DNA of 41,102 bases from an uncultured beta proteobacterium (GTDB taxonomy: Bacteria > Pseudomonadota > Gammaproteobacteria > Burkholderiales > Burkholderiaceae_C), in NCBI GenBank assembly GCA_903823025.1, contig CAIJRK010000075.1:1-41102 (forward strand), given 5' to 3'. The notes under the pieces were generated by a model that was not told where the DNA came from, did not search any database, and saw only the letters and a program-made list of their open reading frames with translations. Shown here in pieces: positions 8,552 to 18,200 of the stretch. How positions within the stretch are numbered: the stretch's first letter is position 1; each line of letters starts with the position of its first letter. Made by a program: the position numbers and the translations under genes.

Positions 8552-9856
8552 ATGACCGACACAGGCACCCCACCGAACCATTTCACCCAAGCTGTTACCG
8601 AATTGGGCGAAAAAAGCCCGGTGGTGACCAGTCAGACCATTTTTAATGATCGCGGCGTCAAAATTCTTGACAAAGGCATCGCGGTGAATGCCAAGCTGTA
8701 TGAGCGTTTGATGGCGCACAAGTTGCCGGTGCCGCTTGAAGACTCGGTCACCAGCGAGCAATTGGTGACGGGGTCGTTTCTACGCACGCAGGCCGAGCAA
8801 GCCATGCACGGCGTGCCTTTCTTTGCCCGCCTGGGCGTAGATACCAAAATCCGCAACTTGCTGCTGGACGCGCTGGAACAACTTCCCTTACCTGACCCCA
8901 TCGCGTTTCAGCTTTTATTGGCGTGCAAGGTGCGCCCGGCGCTGTTTCTCCACTCGATTCATGCCGCGCTTTTTGCAGCTTGGTTAATGCAGGCGCAAAG
9001 CCCAACCGTCTCGCGCTTTGACGTCAGCATGGCCGCAGCAGCCGGTTTGTTGCACGACATCGGCATGTTGCACCTGGACCCGGTGCTGCTCAACCCGCAA
9101 AACACCATTGGCCGTGATCAAAGACAACAGCTTTATCTGCATCCGCTGGTGGCGACGACGCTGATTGAGCGCCATCATGCCTATTCACGCGAGGTGATTC
9201 GTGCGGTTCGCGAGCATCACGAATTTTTGGATGGCTCGGGCTACCCCAGCCATCTCAGCGGCAAAGCCATCAGCCCGTTGGGGCGTATTTTGTCTTTATC
9301 GGAACTCGTCACCACCATGCTGGCAACAGGCAGCCCGGCGGCTGAACTGCGGCTGGGCGTGCAGTTGCGAATGAACCCGCACCGCTATGACGCCACGCTG
9401 GTGGCACAGGTTGTGCACAACCTGAAGTCACTGCCCCTGACGCTTCAAACCGAAGGCCACCCAGACGCAGATCAGCCCGTGATGGCTGATCCGGTGCGTC
9501 AGTTGCTGGCCATCAATGCCGCCCTGTCCGCCTGGCCGGTTGCGCTGGCCCACTGCCAAACCTTGAGTCTGCCCCGACGCGAGGGCATGGTGGCGGTACA
9601 AGAACAGGCGATTCAATTGCGCCATACCTTAGCCAACGCGGGCGTGGCGCCTCAGCAACTGGTTCAATTAGGCGGCGACTCGCAGGATGATTTTTTGCAA
9701 CTTGAGTTGACGCTGCTCGCGCAAGAAGCCACCTGGCAACTCCGCACACTTGCCCGTCAGACCCGGCGACGCTGGAACTTGTCGCCCGACACGCACTACC
9801 CCAACGCACTAAAAACCTGGCTGGATCATGCCGATGCGCTGGAGACCAAGCTTTAA
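8552..9856 (+). CDS. HD-GYP domain protein, putative c-di-GMP phosphodiesterase
   Basis: The 434-residue cytoplasmic protein has an HD-GYP core in the middle: HSIHAAL, GLLHDIGMLHLDP, a conserved His in HPLVATTLIERH, and EHHEFLDGSGYP. These metal-binding His/Asp residues and the GYP loop are the signature of enzymes that hydrolyse cyclic di-GMP. The flanking 120 N-terminal and 130 C-terminal residues match no known sensor domain. The ATG at 8552 follows a weak GGTAAA; the frame continues upstream into dbpA sequence, so longer starts are unlikely. It ends 13 bases from the convergent gshA. Confidence 0.8.
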   Translation: MTDTGTPPNHFTQAVTELGEKSPVVTSQTIFNDRGVKILDKGIAVNAKLYERLMAHKLPVPLEDSVTSEQLVTGSFLRTQAEQAMHGVPFFARLGVDTKIRNLLLDALEQLPLPDPIAFQLLLACKVRPALFLHSIHAALFAAWLMQAQSPTVSRFDVSMAAAAGLLHDIGMLHLDPVLLNPQNTIGRDQRQQLYLHPLVATTLIERHHAYSREVIRAVREHHEFLDGSGYPSHLSGKAISPLGRILSLSELVTTMLATGSPAAELRLGVQLRMNPHRYDATLVAQVVHNLKSLPLTLQTEGHPDADQPVMADPVRQLLAINAALSAWPVALAHCQTLSLPRREGMVAVQEQAIQLRHTLANAGVAPQQLVQLGGDSQDDFLQLELTLLAQEATWQLRTLARQTRRRWNLSPDTHYPNALKTWLDHADALETKL

Positions 9857-9869
9857 CGCGCCAAGCATC

Positions 9870-11432
9870 TCAAGCGTAATAATGCGCGACAAAATCTTCA
9901 AATGGCTCTTCTTTGGCGCCGTCAAGTTGCTGCTGCTCACGCAGCGACGCTTGCACGCTGGCTTCAAATTGGGCGGTAGTGCTGGCGTTCAACGCTTGCG
10001 CCTGCAAACTTTGCGTATGTTGCTTAGAGAGTTTCAGGGCAAAGTTGGCAAAGCCACCTTGCTCCCGCGTGGCGGCGAGAACCTGGGCCGAGGGCGTGCT
10101 GTCAGGCTGGTCAATGCGACCGCGTAACGACTGCATCGTGGTGCTGTAACGGCTGCCCCCATAAGCGGTGTCCAGCATCTCGGCAAAAGGCTGCATATCG
10201 TCGAACAGCTCGTGCGCCAGCGGCCTAAAGGGAATTTCGCGGTTGTGGGCCAGCAGTTGCAAATCGGGCTGGCGGCCCCGGCTGACGACGCGACTTTTGT
10301 TCTCGTCGTTCTCGCTTTGTTCACGGCTGGTAATGGGCGGACTGTCGCGAAACAGGCACATCAGCAACAGCACATCGGCAAAGGTGCTTTGCTCCGGCGC
10401 AATGCCGATGTCGATGAACGGGTTCAGGTCAAACAGGCGCACTTCAACGTATTCAACGCCGTATTTTTGCAGCGCCTTGGCCGGGCGTTCGCCCTCTTTG
10501 CCAATGCGCTTGGGACGAATCCCGGCATAAAACTCGTTCTCGATTTGCAGCAGGTTGGCGTTGAGCTGCTTCCATTGAGAACCTTCGCGCACACCCAGTT
10601 CGGCGTAAAACGGATCAGGCGTGCGGATGGCGACTTCAAGCGCCTGCGTGTATTCGGCCAGCGAGTTAAAGCTGACATTCAGGTTGGCTTGCGCGTTGTT
10701 TTGGTAGCCCAAATCGCTCATGCGCAAACTGGTCGCAAAAGGTCCGTACAACGTGCCGGGAAACAGCTCCAGCAAGTCCGATTTGCGGCCCTGCAAGAAC
10801 GACGAAGAAATCGCCGGGGACGCGCCAAACAGGTAATGAATCAACCAGCCGTAACGCAAGAAGTTGCGAATTAGGCCGAAATAGCGTTCGCTGATGAAGT
10901 CCTCAGGTTTGCCGGTGGAGGCGCAACAGTCTTTCAGGGCCAGCCAGAACTCTGGCGGCAAAGACCAGTTGTAATGCGCGCCAGCAATGGTTTGCATCTT
11001 GCGGCCATAACGCAGGCCCAAGCCTTCGCGGTAAACGGTTTTGAAGCGGGCGGCGTTGGAGTTGCCGTAGTCGGCAATCGGGATGTCTTTGTCGTCGCCC
11101 AACGCGCAAGGCATGGAGCCTGCCCACAACGTTTCACCCTGCAAATGGTGTGCGCTAAATTGGTGAATTTCGCGCAAAAACTGGAGCGGAAATTGCGGGT
11201 CTTGCGACGGCGGCGTGATGAACTCCAGCAGCGCTTCGGCGTAATCAGTGGTGATCCACGGGTGCGTCAACTTGGAGCCGAGGTCAGCCGGGTGCGGCGT
11301 AGCGGCCAACTTGCCGGTGGCATCCACGCGCAGACATTCCCGCTCATAGCCCCGGGTAATGCCCCGCAACACTTGCGTTTGCCCACTCTTAAAAAATTGC
11401 TTGACCGCATCGCAGCATGTGAACTTCAACAT
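9870..11432 (-). CDS. gshA: glutamate-cysteine ligase
   Basis: GshA performs the ATP-dependent joining of L-glutamate and L-cysteine, the first step of glutathione synthesis, in the cytoplasm. At 520 residues it matches the E. coli-type (class 1) enzyme length. Diagnostic segments are GITRGYERECLRVD near the N terminus, THPWITTDYAEALLEFITPP, GAHYNWSLPPEFW and VEYVEVRLFDLNPF. The ATG is preceded by GAGGAAG at good spacing. It is convergent with the HD-GYP gene and forms no obvious operon; gshB is not in the window. Confidence 0.95.
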   Translation of the reverse strand: MLKFTCCDAVKQFFKSGQTQVLRGITRGYERECLRVDATGKLAATPHPADLGSKLTHPWITTDYAEALLEFITPPSQDPQFPLQFLREIHQFSAHHLQGETLWAGSMPCALGDDKDIPIADYGNSNAARFKTVYREGLGLRYGRKMQTIAGAHYNWSLPPEFWLALKDCCASTGKPEDFISERYFGLIRNFLRYGWLIHYLFGASPAISSSFLQGRKSDLLELFPGTLYGPFATSLRMSDLGYQNNAQANLNVSFNSLAEYTQALEVAIRTPDPFYAELGVREGSQWKQLNANLLQIENEFYAGIRPKRIGKEGERPAKALQKYGVEYVEVRLFDLNPFIDIGIAPEQSTFADVLLLMCLFRDSPPITSREQSENDENKSRVVSRGRQPDLQLLAHNREIPFRPLAHELFDDMQPFAEMLDTAYGGSRYSTTMQSLRGRIDQPDSTPSAQVLAATREQGGFANFALKLSKQHTQSLQAQALNASTTAQFEASVQASLREQQQLDGAKEEPFEDFVAHYYA

Positions 11433-11515
11433 GAATTGAGTCTTCCTCAGTAAATCGGCTGGCAGTATGGCAGTTTTTGGGTCGGGCTTCGCCGCCTACG
11501 GTCATCCCCGCGCGG

Positions 11516-12091
11516 CTAACCGTCCACGCGGGTCTGATCGACCCAGATCAAGGCGTCAACAGCAATTCCCAGTTGGCGCGCTTGCGTCAGCAATTCAACC
11601 TGCACCGCCATGGGCAATTCTTTGTCGCGCGCCAGAATCCAGACGTAATCGCGATTCGGCCCCACCACCATGGCCCACTGGTAGTTTTGCTGGTCCAGCG
11701 CAATGACGTGGTAACCGCCATAAAACGGACCAAAGAAGGACACCTTGAGCGAAGCCCGATTAGGCTCCCCCGTGAACACAGCGCGGCCCACCGCTTCATT
11801 CCACCTGTTTTTTTCGCTGGAAAAGCCTCGGTTGATGACTTTGATGCTGCCATCCGGTTGCAGGCTGTATTGCGCGCTGACGTTGCTCATGCCTCGCTCA
11901 AACGCATGGTCGAGTCGGGCGACTTCGTACCATTTGCCCAAATAGCGATTAACGTCAAACGGCGTGACAACGGTGACGCCCTCGGGCGGCGTGGTGGAGC
12001 AAGCGCCCAAGGCCAGCAAGGCGGTCAAGAGCAGGGCCGATAAGCTCAGGCGCCGTCGGATGCGTGGTGTCAAGCCTGAAAAATTTGTCAT
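11516..12091 (-). CDS. blc: outer-membrane lipocalin (Blc type)
   Basis: The 191-residue lipoprotein has an Arg-rich N terminus, a hydrophobic segment and the lipobox LLALGACS (Cys about residue 30). Mature lipocalin motifs are present: the first signature YLGKWYEVARLDHAFERG, then NRWNEAVGRA, GPFYGGYHVIALD and the C-terminal DYVWILARDKELP. Blc-type lipocalins bind lysophospholipids or fatty acids on the periplasmic face of the outer membrane and are linked to envelope stress. It is divergent from the DUF3429 gene across about 100 bases. Confidence 0.88.
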   Translation of the reverse strand: MTNFSGLTPRIRRRLSLSALLLTALLALGACSTTPPEGVTVVTPFDVNRYLGKWYEVARLDHAFERGMSNVSAQYSLQPDGSIKVINRGFSSEKNRWNEAVGRAVFTGEPNRASLKVSFFGPFYGGYHVIALDQQNYQWAMVVGPNRDYVWILARDKELPMAVQVELLTQARQLGIAVDALIWVDQTRVDG

Positions 12092-12192
12092 ATGTATTGC
12101 ATTGCCCCAAGAATAAAAACGTTTTAGGTTTGTCCACGATACTGGAGGCCATTTTCAATCGCGCAAAAGTTGGACTATCTCAGGGACACACC

Positions 12193-12645
12193 ATGACTCC
12201 TCCACCCCCGGCAACCCTTCCCAACACTGTCGCCTGGTTGGGCTACGGCGGCTTGTTTCCCTTTGTCGCGCTGGCACTGGTCAGCCTCCTTGATCGCTCG
12301 CAGATTCTGCCATGGCGTGAAGCACTGCTGGCCTACGGGGCCGTTATTCTGAGCTTTGTCGGCGCCTTGCACTGGAGTTTTGGCATGACGCTGCCCGACC
12401 TCAGCCCACGTCAACGCCATCTGTGTTTTGCCTGGAGCGTGGCGCCCGCCCTGTTGGCCTGGGTGACGCTGCTGATCCCGCCCACCGAGGCGAGCGCCTT
12501 GCTGGTGGTCGGCTTCCTGATGCATTATTGGCAAGATCGCCGCTTGGTCAGCCTCGCTCGTTTGCCCGCTTGGTATTTGCCTCTGCGCTTGCGCCTGACC
12601 AGCGTGGCCTGTCTAAGTCTGCTGATGGGCAGTGTCGTTATTTGA
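12193..12645 (+). CDS. DUF3429 family membrane protein
   Basis: The 150-residue inner-membrane protein has about five hydrophobic segments: residues 14-35, 42-66 (with LSFVGALHWSFGM), 77-96, 98-112 and 133-149. The motif GALHW and the following MHYWQDRRL are typical of DUF3429. No function is established. ATG at 12193 has AGGGA upstream; the frame extends 43 codons further into the lipocalin promoter region and is not used. It leads a three-gene cluster with TIGR03643 and amn, so co-transcription is likely. Confidence 0.78.
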   Translation: MTPPPPATLPNTVAWLGYGGLFPFVALALVSLLDRSQILPWREALLAYGAVILSFVGALHWSFGMTLPDLSPRQRHLCFAWSVAPALLAWVTLLIPPTEASALLVVGFLMHYWQDRRLVSLARLPAWYLPLRLRLTSVACLSLLMGSVVI

Positions 12646-12661
12646 ATTTTAAGAAAAACGC

Positions 12662-12925
12662 ATGACTAAAACCAATGACCCCTTTGCCCCCGGCGACCTC
12701 TCCAGAATCATCGAAATGGCGTGGGAAGACCGAACCCCGTTTGATGCGATTGAAGGCCTTTATGGCTTGAACGAATCCCGCGTGATTGACTTGATGCGCC
12801 GCCATTTAAAAGCGAGTTCGTTTCGGATGTGGCGCAAAAGAGTGGTCAACCGGGCCACCAAACATGCCGCCCGGCGCGTGCCCGGCATCACGCGCGCTTA
12901 TTGCCCGACCCAATACAAACCCTGA
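12662..12925 (+). CDS. TIGR03643 family protein
   Basis: The 87-residue basic cytoplasmic protein has the family pattern IIEMAWEDRTPFDAIEGLYG, then LMRRHLKASSFRMWRKRV and a Lys/Arg-rich tail. The sequence reads like a small helix-turn-helix-type fold, but no function is established. It begins 16 bases after the DUF3429 stop and lies just ahead of amn, consistent with one transcript. Confidence 0.8.
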   Translation: MTKTNDPFAPGDLSRIIEMAWEDRTPFDAIEGLYGLNESRVIDLMRRHLKASSFRMWRKRVVNRATKHAARRVPGITRAYCPTQYKP

Positions 12926-12966
12926 CAACCCTTCAATGGGCTTGCCCAACTCTGGATAAAACCCTG

Positions 12967-14460
12967 ATGCCTTACTTGCCTAACTTTATCGCCCCCGCCC
13001 GCTTCACCGACCCGGCGGCTGCGCTGGCTCGTGTGCGCGAGATTTACGACACCGGCCTGACCCACTTGCGCGAAGCCATGCAGCGCTTTGTGGCTGGCGA
13101 CGATGTGTCCGATCATGTGCGCGCCTGTTACCCATTTGTGCGCGTGCAAACCGACACCGTGGCACGGTTGAATTCAGCCCACAGCGCCCGTTTGAGCTAC
13201 GGCTTTGTGGCCGGGCCAGGTCGCTTTGAGACGACCTTGAGCCGCCCGGATTTGTTCGCTACGTACTACCTGGAGCAATTCACCCTGCTGCTGGAAAACC
13301 ACCAAGTCGAGTTGGAAGTGGGCACCAGTTCACAACCGATTCCGGTGCATTTCTCTTTCGCTGAGAACAGCCACATTGAAGGCAGTCTGAATCTGGCACG
13401 CCGCCAGTTGATGCGCGATGTGTTTGATCTGCCCGACCTCGCCGCCATGGACGATGGCATTGCCAACGGCACTCACGCGCCGCGCCCCGGCGAAGCCCAG
13501 CCGCTGTCGTTGTTCACGGCGCCCCGGGTGGACTATTCGCTGCTGCGCTTGCGCCACTACACCGGCACCGCGCCCGAGCATTTTCAGAACTTTGTGCTGT
13601 TCACCAATTACCAGTTCTACATTGACGAGTTTGTGCGACTCGGCCACGAAGCCATGGCGAACCCGAACAGCGAATATCTCGCGTTTGTGGAACCCGGCAA
13701 CGTGGTGACGCGGCGCGTCGGAACGCCAGCGGTGGCCGCTGACGAGCTGGGTCAAATACCGCCGCGCCTGCCGCAAATGCCGGGCTACCACTTGGTGCGC
13801 GCCGACCGTAGCGGCATCACCATGGTCAACATCGGCGTCGGCCCGGCCAACGCCAAAACCATCACCGACCACATTGCCGTGTTGCGCCCGCACGCCTGGC
13901 TCATGCTGGGTCACTGCGCCGGTCTGCGCAACTCACAACAGCTGGGCGACTACGTGCTGGCCCACGGCTATGTGCGCGAAGACCATGTGCTTGATGAAGA
14001 GCTGCCGCTGTGGGTGCCGATTCCGGCGCTGGCTGAAATCCAAGTGGCGCTGGAAGAAGCGGTCACGCAAGTGACGCAACTCAAAGGCCCGGAACTCAAA
14101 CGCATCATGCGCACTGGCACCGTGGCCAGCACCGATAACCGCAACTGGGAACTGCTGCCCGACAACGGCCCGCAACGCCGTTTCAGCCAAAGTCGGGCAG
14201 TCGCGCTGGATATGGAAAGCGCCACCATCGCCGCCAACGGCTTTCGCTTTCGGGTGCCCTACGGCACGCTGCTGTGCGTGAGCGACAAGCCCTTGCACGG
14301 CGAGATCAAACTGCCCGGTATGGCGAATCATTTCTACCGCGAACGCGTCGATCAACATTTGCGCATCGGCATTCGGGCCATTGAGTTGTTACGCGAACAA
14401 GGCGTGGATCAGCTGCACAGTCGCAAGCTGCGTAGCTTTGCGGAAGTGGCGTTTCAATAA
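12967..14460 (+). CDS. amn: AMP nucleosidase
   Basis: Amn hydrolyses AMP to adenine and ribose-5-phosphate and regulates intracellular AMP in the cytoplasm. The 497-residue product has the N-terminal AMP-nucleosidase domain (about residues 1-170, including RLSYGFVAGPGRFETTLSRP) and a C-terminal phosphorylase/nucleosidase domain. The latter shows INIGVGPANAKTITDHIAV-like sequence, MLGHCAGLRNSQQLGDYVLA and ALDMESATIAANGFRFRVPY, the last carrying the ribose-binding Met-Glu pair. The ATG at 12967 is chosen over upstream codons that overlap the TIGR03643 gene. It is the last gene of the cluster. Confidence 0.93.
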   Translation: MPYLPNFIAPARFTDPAAALARVREIYDTGLTHLREAMQRFVAGDDVSDHVRACYPFVRVQTDTVARLNSAHSARLSYGFVAGPGRFETTLSRPDLFATYYLEQFTLLLENHQVELEVGTSSQPIPVHFSFAENSHIEGSLNLARRQLMRDVFDLPDLAAMDDGIANGTHAPRPGEAQPLSLFTAPRVDYSLLRLRHYTGTAPEHFQNFVLFTNYQFYIDEFVRLGHEAMANPNSEYLAFVEPGNVVTRRVGTPAVAADELGQIPPRLPQMPGYHLVRADRSGITMVNIGVGPANAKTITDHIAVLRPHAWLMLGHCAGLRNSQQLGDYVLAHGYVREDHVLDEELPLWVPIPALAEIQVALEEAVTQVTQLKGPELKRIMRTGTVASTDNRNWELLPDNGPQRRFSQSRAVALDMESATIAANGFRFRVPYGTLLCVSDKPLHGEIKLPGMANHFYRERVDQHLRIGIRAIELLREQGVDQLHSRKLRSFAEVAFQ

Positions 14461-14582
14461 GGGAGACGCTCTTTTCAAAAGCACAAAACGCCAAAAATTA
14501 TCATGGCGGACTCGGCTCGCAAGTCGTAACGAGAACGACTTGGCTATCAAACTTTTAGGAGGGTGTGTCGGCTGGACTTATC

Positions 14583-14636
14583 AAGCCGCCCCGCGCGAAG
14601 GCTGATTCAGGGCGGTTATTTTGACCAAATCCTTAG
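14583..14636. repeat. 54-bp inverted repeat, left copy
   Basis: This copy matches the reverse complement of 15091-15144 over all 54 bases with only about four differences. Each arm also holds an internal hairpin (CCGCCC against GGGCGG). The pair brackets the DUF3597 gene. It could be a REP/MITE-like element or a duplicated terminator; no transposase is adjacent. Confidence 0.85.
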
Positions 14637-14713
14637 TTGGGTCATCTGACTAAAAGTGACTTCAATAGAATCTTCTTTGTTTCAAAATTCACAACGTCCT
14701 TAAAGGAATTTTT

Positions 14714-15094
14714 ATGAGTATTTTCGATAGCATCTTGTCCAAATTAGGCTTGGGTGACGACAAGAAAGAGGTGGTTTCATCGGTTGCAACGCCCGCAGTA
14801 CCGGTTACAGACGCACCAGTGGCCGTCGTTGGTGAGATTGATGTCTTTGCCCACCTAACGGATTTAGCGGCATCTCACGCCGAGAAACTCAATTGGAAAG
14901 TCTCAATCGTGGACTTAATGAAGCTCTTGGGCATTGATAGCAGCCTAGCGATGCGCAAGGAGCTGGCAACCGAGCTGGGGTGCCCTTCCGACAAAATGAG
15001 CGACTCTGCGCAAATGAATCTATGGCTGCACAAGACTGTTCTGCAAAAACTGGCCGCCAACGGTGGTCACCTGCCTGAAGACTTGCTGCACTAA
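14714..15094 (+). CDS. DUF3597 domain-containing protein
   Basis: The 126-residue protein begins MSIFDSILSKLGLGDDKKEV, followed by an Ala/Val/Pro-rich linker (residues 22-42). A C-terminal helical DUF3597 domain runs from about 43 to 126 (KLNWKVSIVDLMKLLGIDSS, ELGCPSDKMSDSAQMNLWLH). The linker-plus-domain layout matches the family, whose function is unknown. AAAGGA precedes the ATG at about 7 bases. The gene lies between two arms of a 54-bp inverted repeat, and its stop codon TAA (15092-15094) lies inside the right arm, so gene and repeat are physically joined. Confidence 0.8.
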   Translation: MSIFDSILSKLGLGDDKKEVVSSVATPAVPVTDAPVAVVGEIDVFAHLTDLAASHAEKLNWKVSIVDLMKLLGIDSSLAMRKELATELGCPSDKMSDSAQMNLWLHKTVLQKLAANGGHLPEDLLH

Positions 15095-15144
15095 GGATTT
15101 GGCCAAAATAACCGCCCTGAATCAGCATTCCCTCGGGGCGGCTT
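15091..15144. repeat. 54-bp inverted repeat, right copy
   Basis: Reverse-complement partner of 14583-14636 (about 93% identical by eye). It includes the DUF3597 stop codon and a GC-rich hairpin (ACCGCCCTG to GGGGCGG), which could end DUF3597 transcription just before the putA control region. Confidence 0.85.
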
Positions 15145-15178
15145 GAACCAGGGCGGGCGATAACACGCAAAACTAGGG

Positions 15179-15248
15179 GTTGCCCTAATTTAAGAAGGGT
15201 TGCACTTAACTTATAGTCGGTTGCACTTATTTTAATAAAAGGTGCAAC
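15179..15248 (+). promoter_or_regulatory. putA control region with multiple PutA-type operator half-sites
   Basis: GTTGCA is the known binding motif of the PutA ribbon-helix-helix domain. Here GTTGCC occurs at 15179-15184, GTTGCA at 15199-15204 and 15220-15225, and the inverted TGCAAC at 15243-15248, two bases before the ATG. The first three are spaced 20-21 bases apart (two helical turns). A plausible sigma-70 promoter is TTAAGA (15190-15195), a 17-base spacer and TATAGT (15213-15218), so the second site lies in the spacer and the third near the start point. This fits autorepression by PutA. A further inverted site (TGCAAC, 15426-15431) lies inside putA. Confidence 0.75.
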
Positions 15249-15249
15249 C

Positions 15250-18200
15250 ATGTCCACAGTCACTCTCGGCCTCAAGGTTGACGAGGCGCTCCGAACCCGC
15301 ATCAGGGAAGCCGCTGCCCAGCAGGGTCAAACCCCGCATTGGTTGATCAAACAAGCGGTTTTACATTATGTCGAGCGCATTGAGCAGGGTCAGTTACCCC
15401 GGGTTGTAACGCCAGGCGCAATGGGTGCAACCCGAACAGACAAGGCGGATGAAGCAGACGCATCAGCTTCGCCGGTCAGCGCGACGCTGTCGGCACAGCC
15501 GTTTCTGGGTTGGGCTAAAAACGTGTTGCCGCAGACCAATCTGCGCGCGGCCATTACGGCAGCTTGGCACCGGCCAGAGACGCAATGTCTGCCGATGCTG
15601 GTGCAATTGGCGTACACGGCGGATGCAGCGCAGCGCACGGCCATCGAAGCGCTGGCCACCCAACTTGTCGAAGGTCTGCGTAGCAAGAAAGATGCGGGCG
15701 GTGTGGAAGCCCTGGTGCAGGAGTTCTCGCTCTCCAGTCAGGAAGGCGTGGCGCTGATGTGCTTGGCCGAGGCGCTGTTGCGCATTCCTGACAACGCCAC
15801 GCGCGACGCGCTAATCCGCGACAAGATCAGTCGGGGCGACTGGTATTCGCACATGGGCAATTCCCCGTCAATGTTTGTCAACGCCGCCGTTTGGGGGTTG
15901 ATGCTGACGGGCAAGCTCACCGCCACCAGCAGCGAAAAAAGCTTAGGCTCGTCGCTGACCCGCCTGATTGGCAAGGGCGGTGAACCGCTGATTCGTCAAG
16001 GCGTACACCGTGCCATGAAGCTCATGGGCGAGCAGTTCGTCACCGGACAGACCATCTCCGAAGCCCTGGCCAACAGCCGCGCCCTGGAAAAGGTGGGGTT
16101 CCGCTATTCCTACGACATGCTGGGCGAAGCCGCCATGACCGACGCCGACGCCGAGGGTTATCTGGCTTCTTACGAGCAAGCCATCCACGCCATTGGGAAA
16201 GCCTCGCACGGGCGCGGCATCCACGAAGGGCCGGGGATTTCCGTCAAGCTGTCGGCACTGCACCCGCGCTACAGCCGCGCCCAGCGCGAGCGTGTGATGG
16301 ACGAGTTGCTGCCACGACTCTTGAAACTCACGCTGCTGGCGCGTCAATACGACATTGGTTTGAACATCGACGCCGAAGAAGCCGACCGGTTGGAACTCTC
16401 ACTCGACCTGCTGAAAAGCCTTTGTTTCGAGCCAGCACTCAAGGGCTGGAACGGCATCGGCTTTGTGTTGCAGGCTTACCTGAAGCGCTGCCCTTATGTG
16501 ATTGACTATGTGATTGATCTGGCCCGCAGCAGCGGCCACCGCTTGATGCTGCGTCTGGTCAAGGGCGCGTATTGGGACAGCGAGATCAAGCGTGCCCAAA
16601 TTGATGGATTGGATGGCTATCCAGTGTTCACGCGCAAGGTTTACACAGACGTGTCCTATCTGGCGTGCGCCCGCAAATTACTGGCCGCACCTGATGCGAT
16701 TTACCCCCAGTTCGCCACACACAACGCGCAGACCGTCGCCGAGATTTATCACATGGCCGGTCACAACTACTACAGCGGTCAATACGAATTCCAGTGCCTG
16801 CACGGCATGGGCGAGCCTTTGTATAACCAGATCACTGGTGCAGTGGCCGACGGCAAGTTAGGTCGCCCTTGCCGCATTTATGCGCCAGTGGGTTCACACG
16901 AAACGTTGCTGGCCTACTTGGTGCGCCGCTTGTTAGAGAACGGTGCCAACACGTCGTTCGTGAACCGCATTGGCGATCCGAACGTGCCGGTGGCTGAACT
17001 TGTGATGGACCCGGTGATAGAGGTTCAGCGCCTTGAAGCCAAGATGGGTCAATTGGGTGCGCCGCATCCAAAAATTCCGTTGCCGCGCCAGATGTTTGCC
17101 GACTTGGGCGCGCAGTCGCGCCTGAATTCATCGGGGTTGAATCTGGCGCATGAGCAACAACTGGCGTCACTCGCCGCCGGTTTGTTGCGCAGCACGCAAG
17201 GCCTTTACGCGGCAGCGGCCAGCGTGGCCGTCGTCTCGTCCGTCTCCCCCGACAGCGCTGCAGCCGACGGTTGGCAGCCGGTTCTGAACCCTGCAGATAC
17301 ACGCGACCAAGTGGGTTGGGTGCGCCCGGCCACGTCGCAGGAGGTTGAGTTAGCCGTTAGTCGCGCCAGCCACGCCGCTCAAATCTGGCAGGGCACGCCG
17401 CCGCAGGAGCGCGCCGCGTGTCTCAAGCGCGCCGCTGATCTGCTGGAACAGCGAATGCAAAGTCTGCTGGGCCTGATCGTGCGAGAAGCGGGCAAGTCCC
17501 TGCCCAACGCCGTGGCCGAGGTGCGTGAGGCGGTGGACTTTCTGCGCTACTACGCCGCCCAAGTCGAGGCGACATTTGACAACGACCTGCACCGTCCGCT
17601 CGGCGTGGTGTTGTGCATCAGCCCCTGGAACTTCCCGCTTGCTATCTTCACCGGCCAGGTGGCCGCCGCGTTGGCCAGCGGCAACTGTGCGCTGGCCAAA
17701 CCGGCAGAACAGACAACGCTAATCGCTGATGCGATGGTGAAAATCCTGATTGAGGCGGGCGTGCCGTTGGATGCCGTGCAACTGGTGCCCGGCACCGGCG
17801 ACACCGTGGGCGCGGCGCTGGTGGCGCATTCGCGGGTGGCGGGCGTGATGTTCACCGGCTCGACCGAAGTGGCGCGCCTCATTGCACAGACGCTGGCGGA
17901 GCGCCTAAGCCCGCAAGGTCGCTGTATTCCGTTGATCGCTGAGACTGGCGGCCAGAACGCGCTGGTGGCCGACTCATCGGCGCTGGCCGAACAGCTGGTG
18001 GGCGACGTGTTGTCGTCGGCCTTCGACTCGGCGGGCCAGCGCTGCTCGGCGCTGCGCCTGCTGTGTATTCAGGAGGAAGGGTCTGACCGCGTGGTGGCCA
18101 TGATCAAGCAAGCGATGCGCGAATGGGTGATGGGCAATCCCGACCGGATGCACACCGATGTCGGCCCCGTGATTGATGAGGACGCACGCGCCCAAATCGA

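Noticed and set aside
8039..8761. 240-residue minus-strand ORF spanning the dbpA start and the HD-GYP gene
   Set aside because: It overlaps two well-supported genes in the wrong frame and has no family resemblance.
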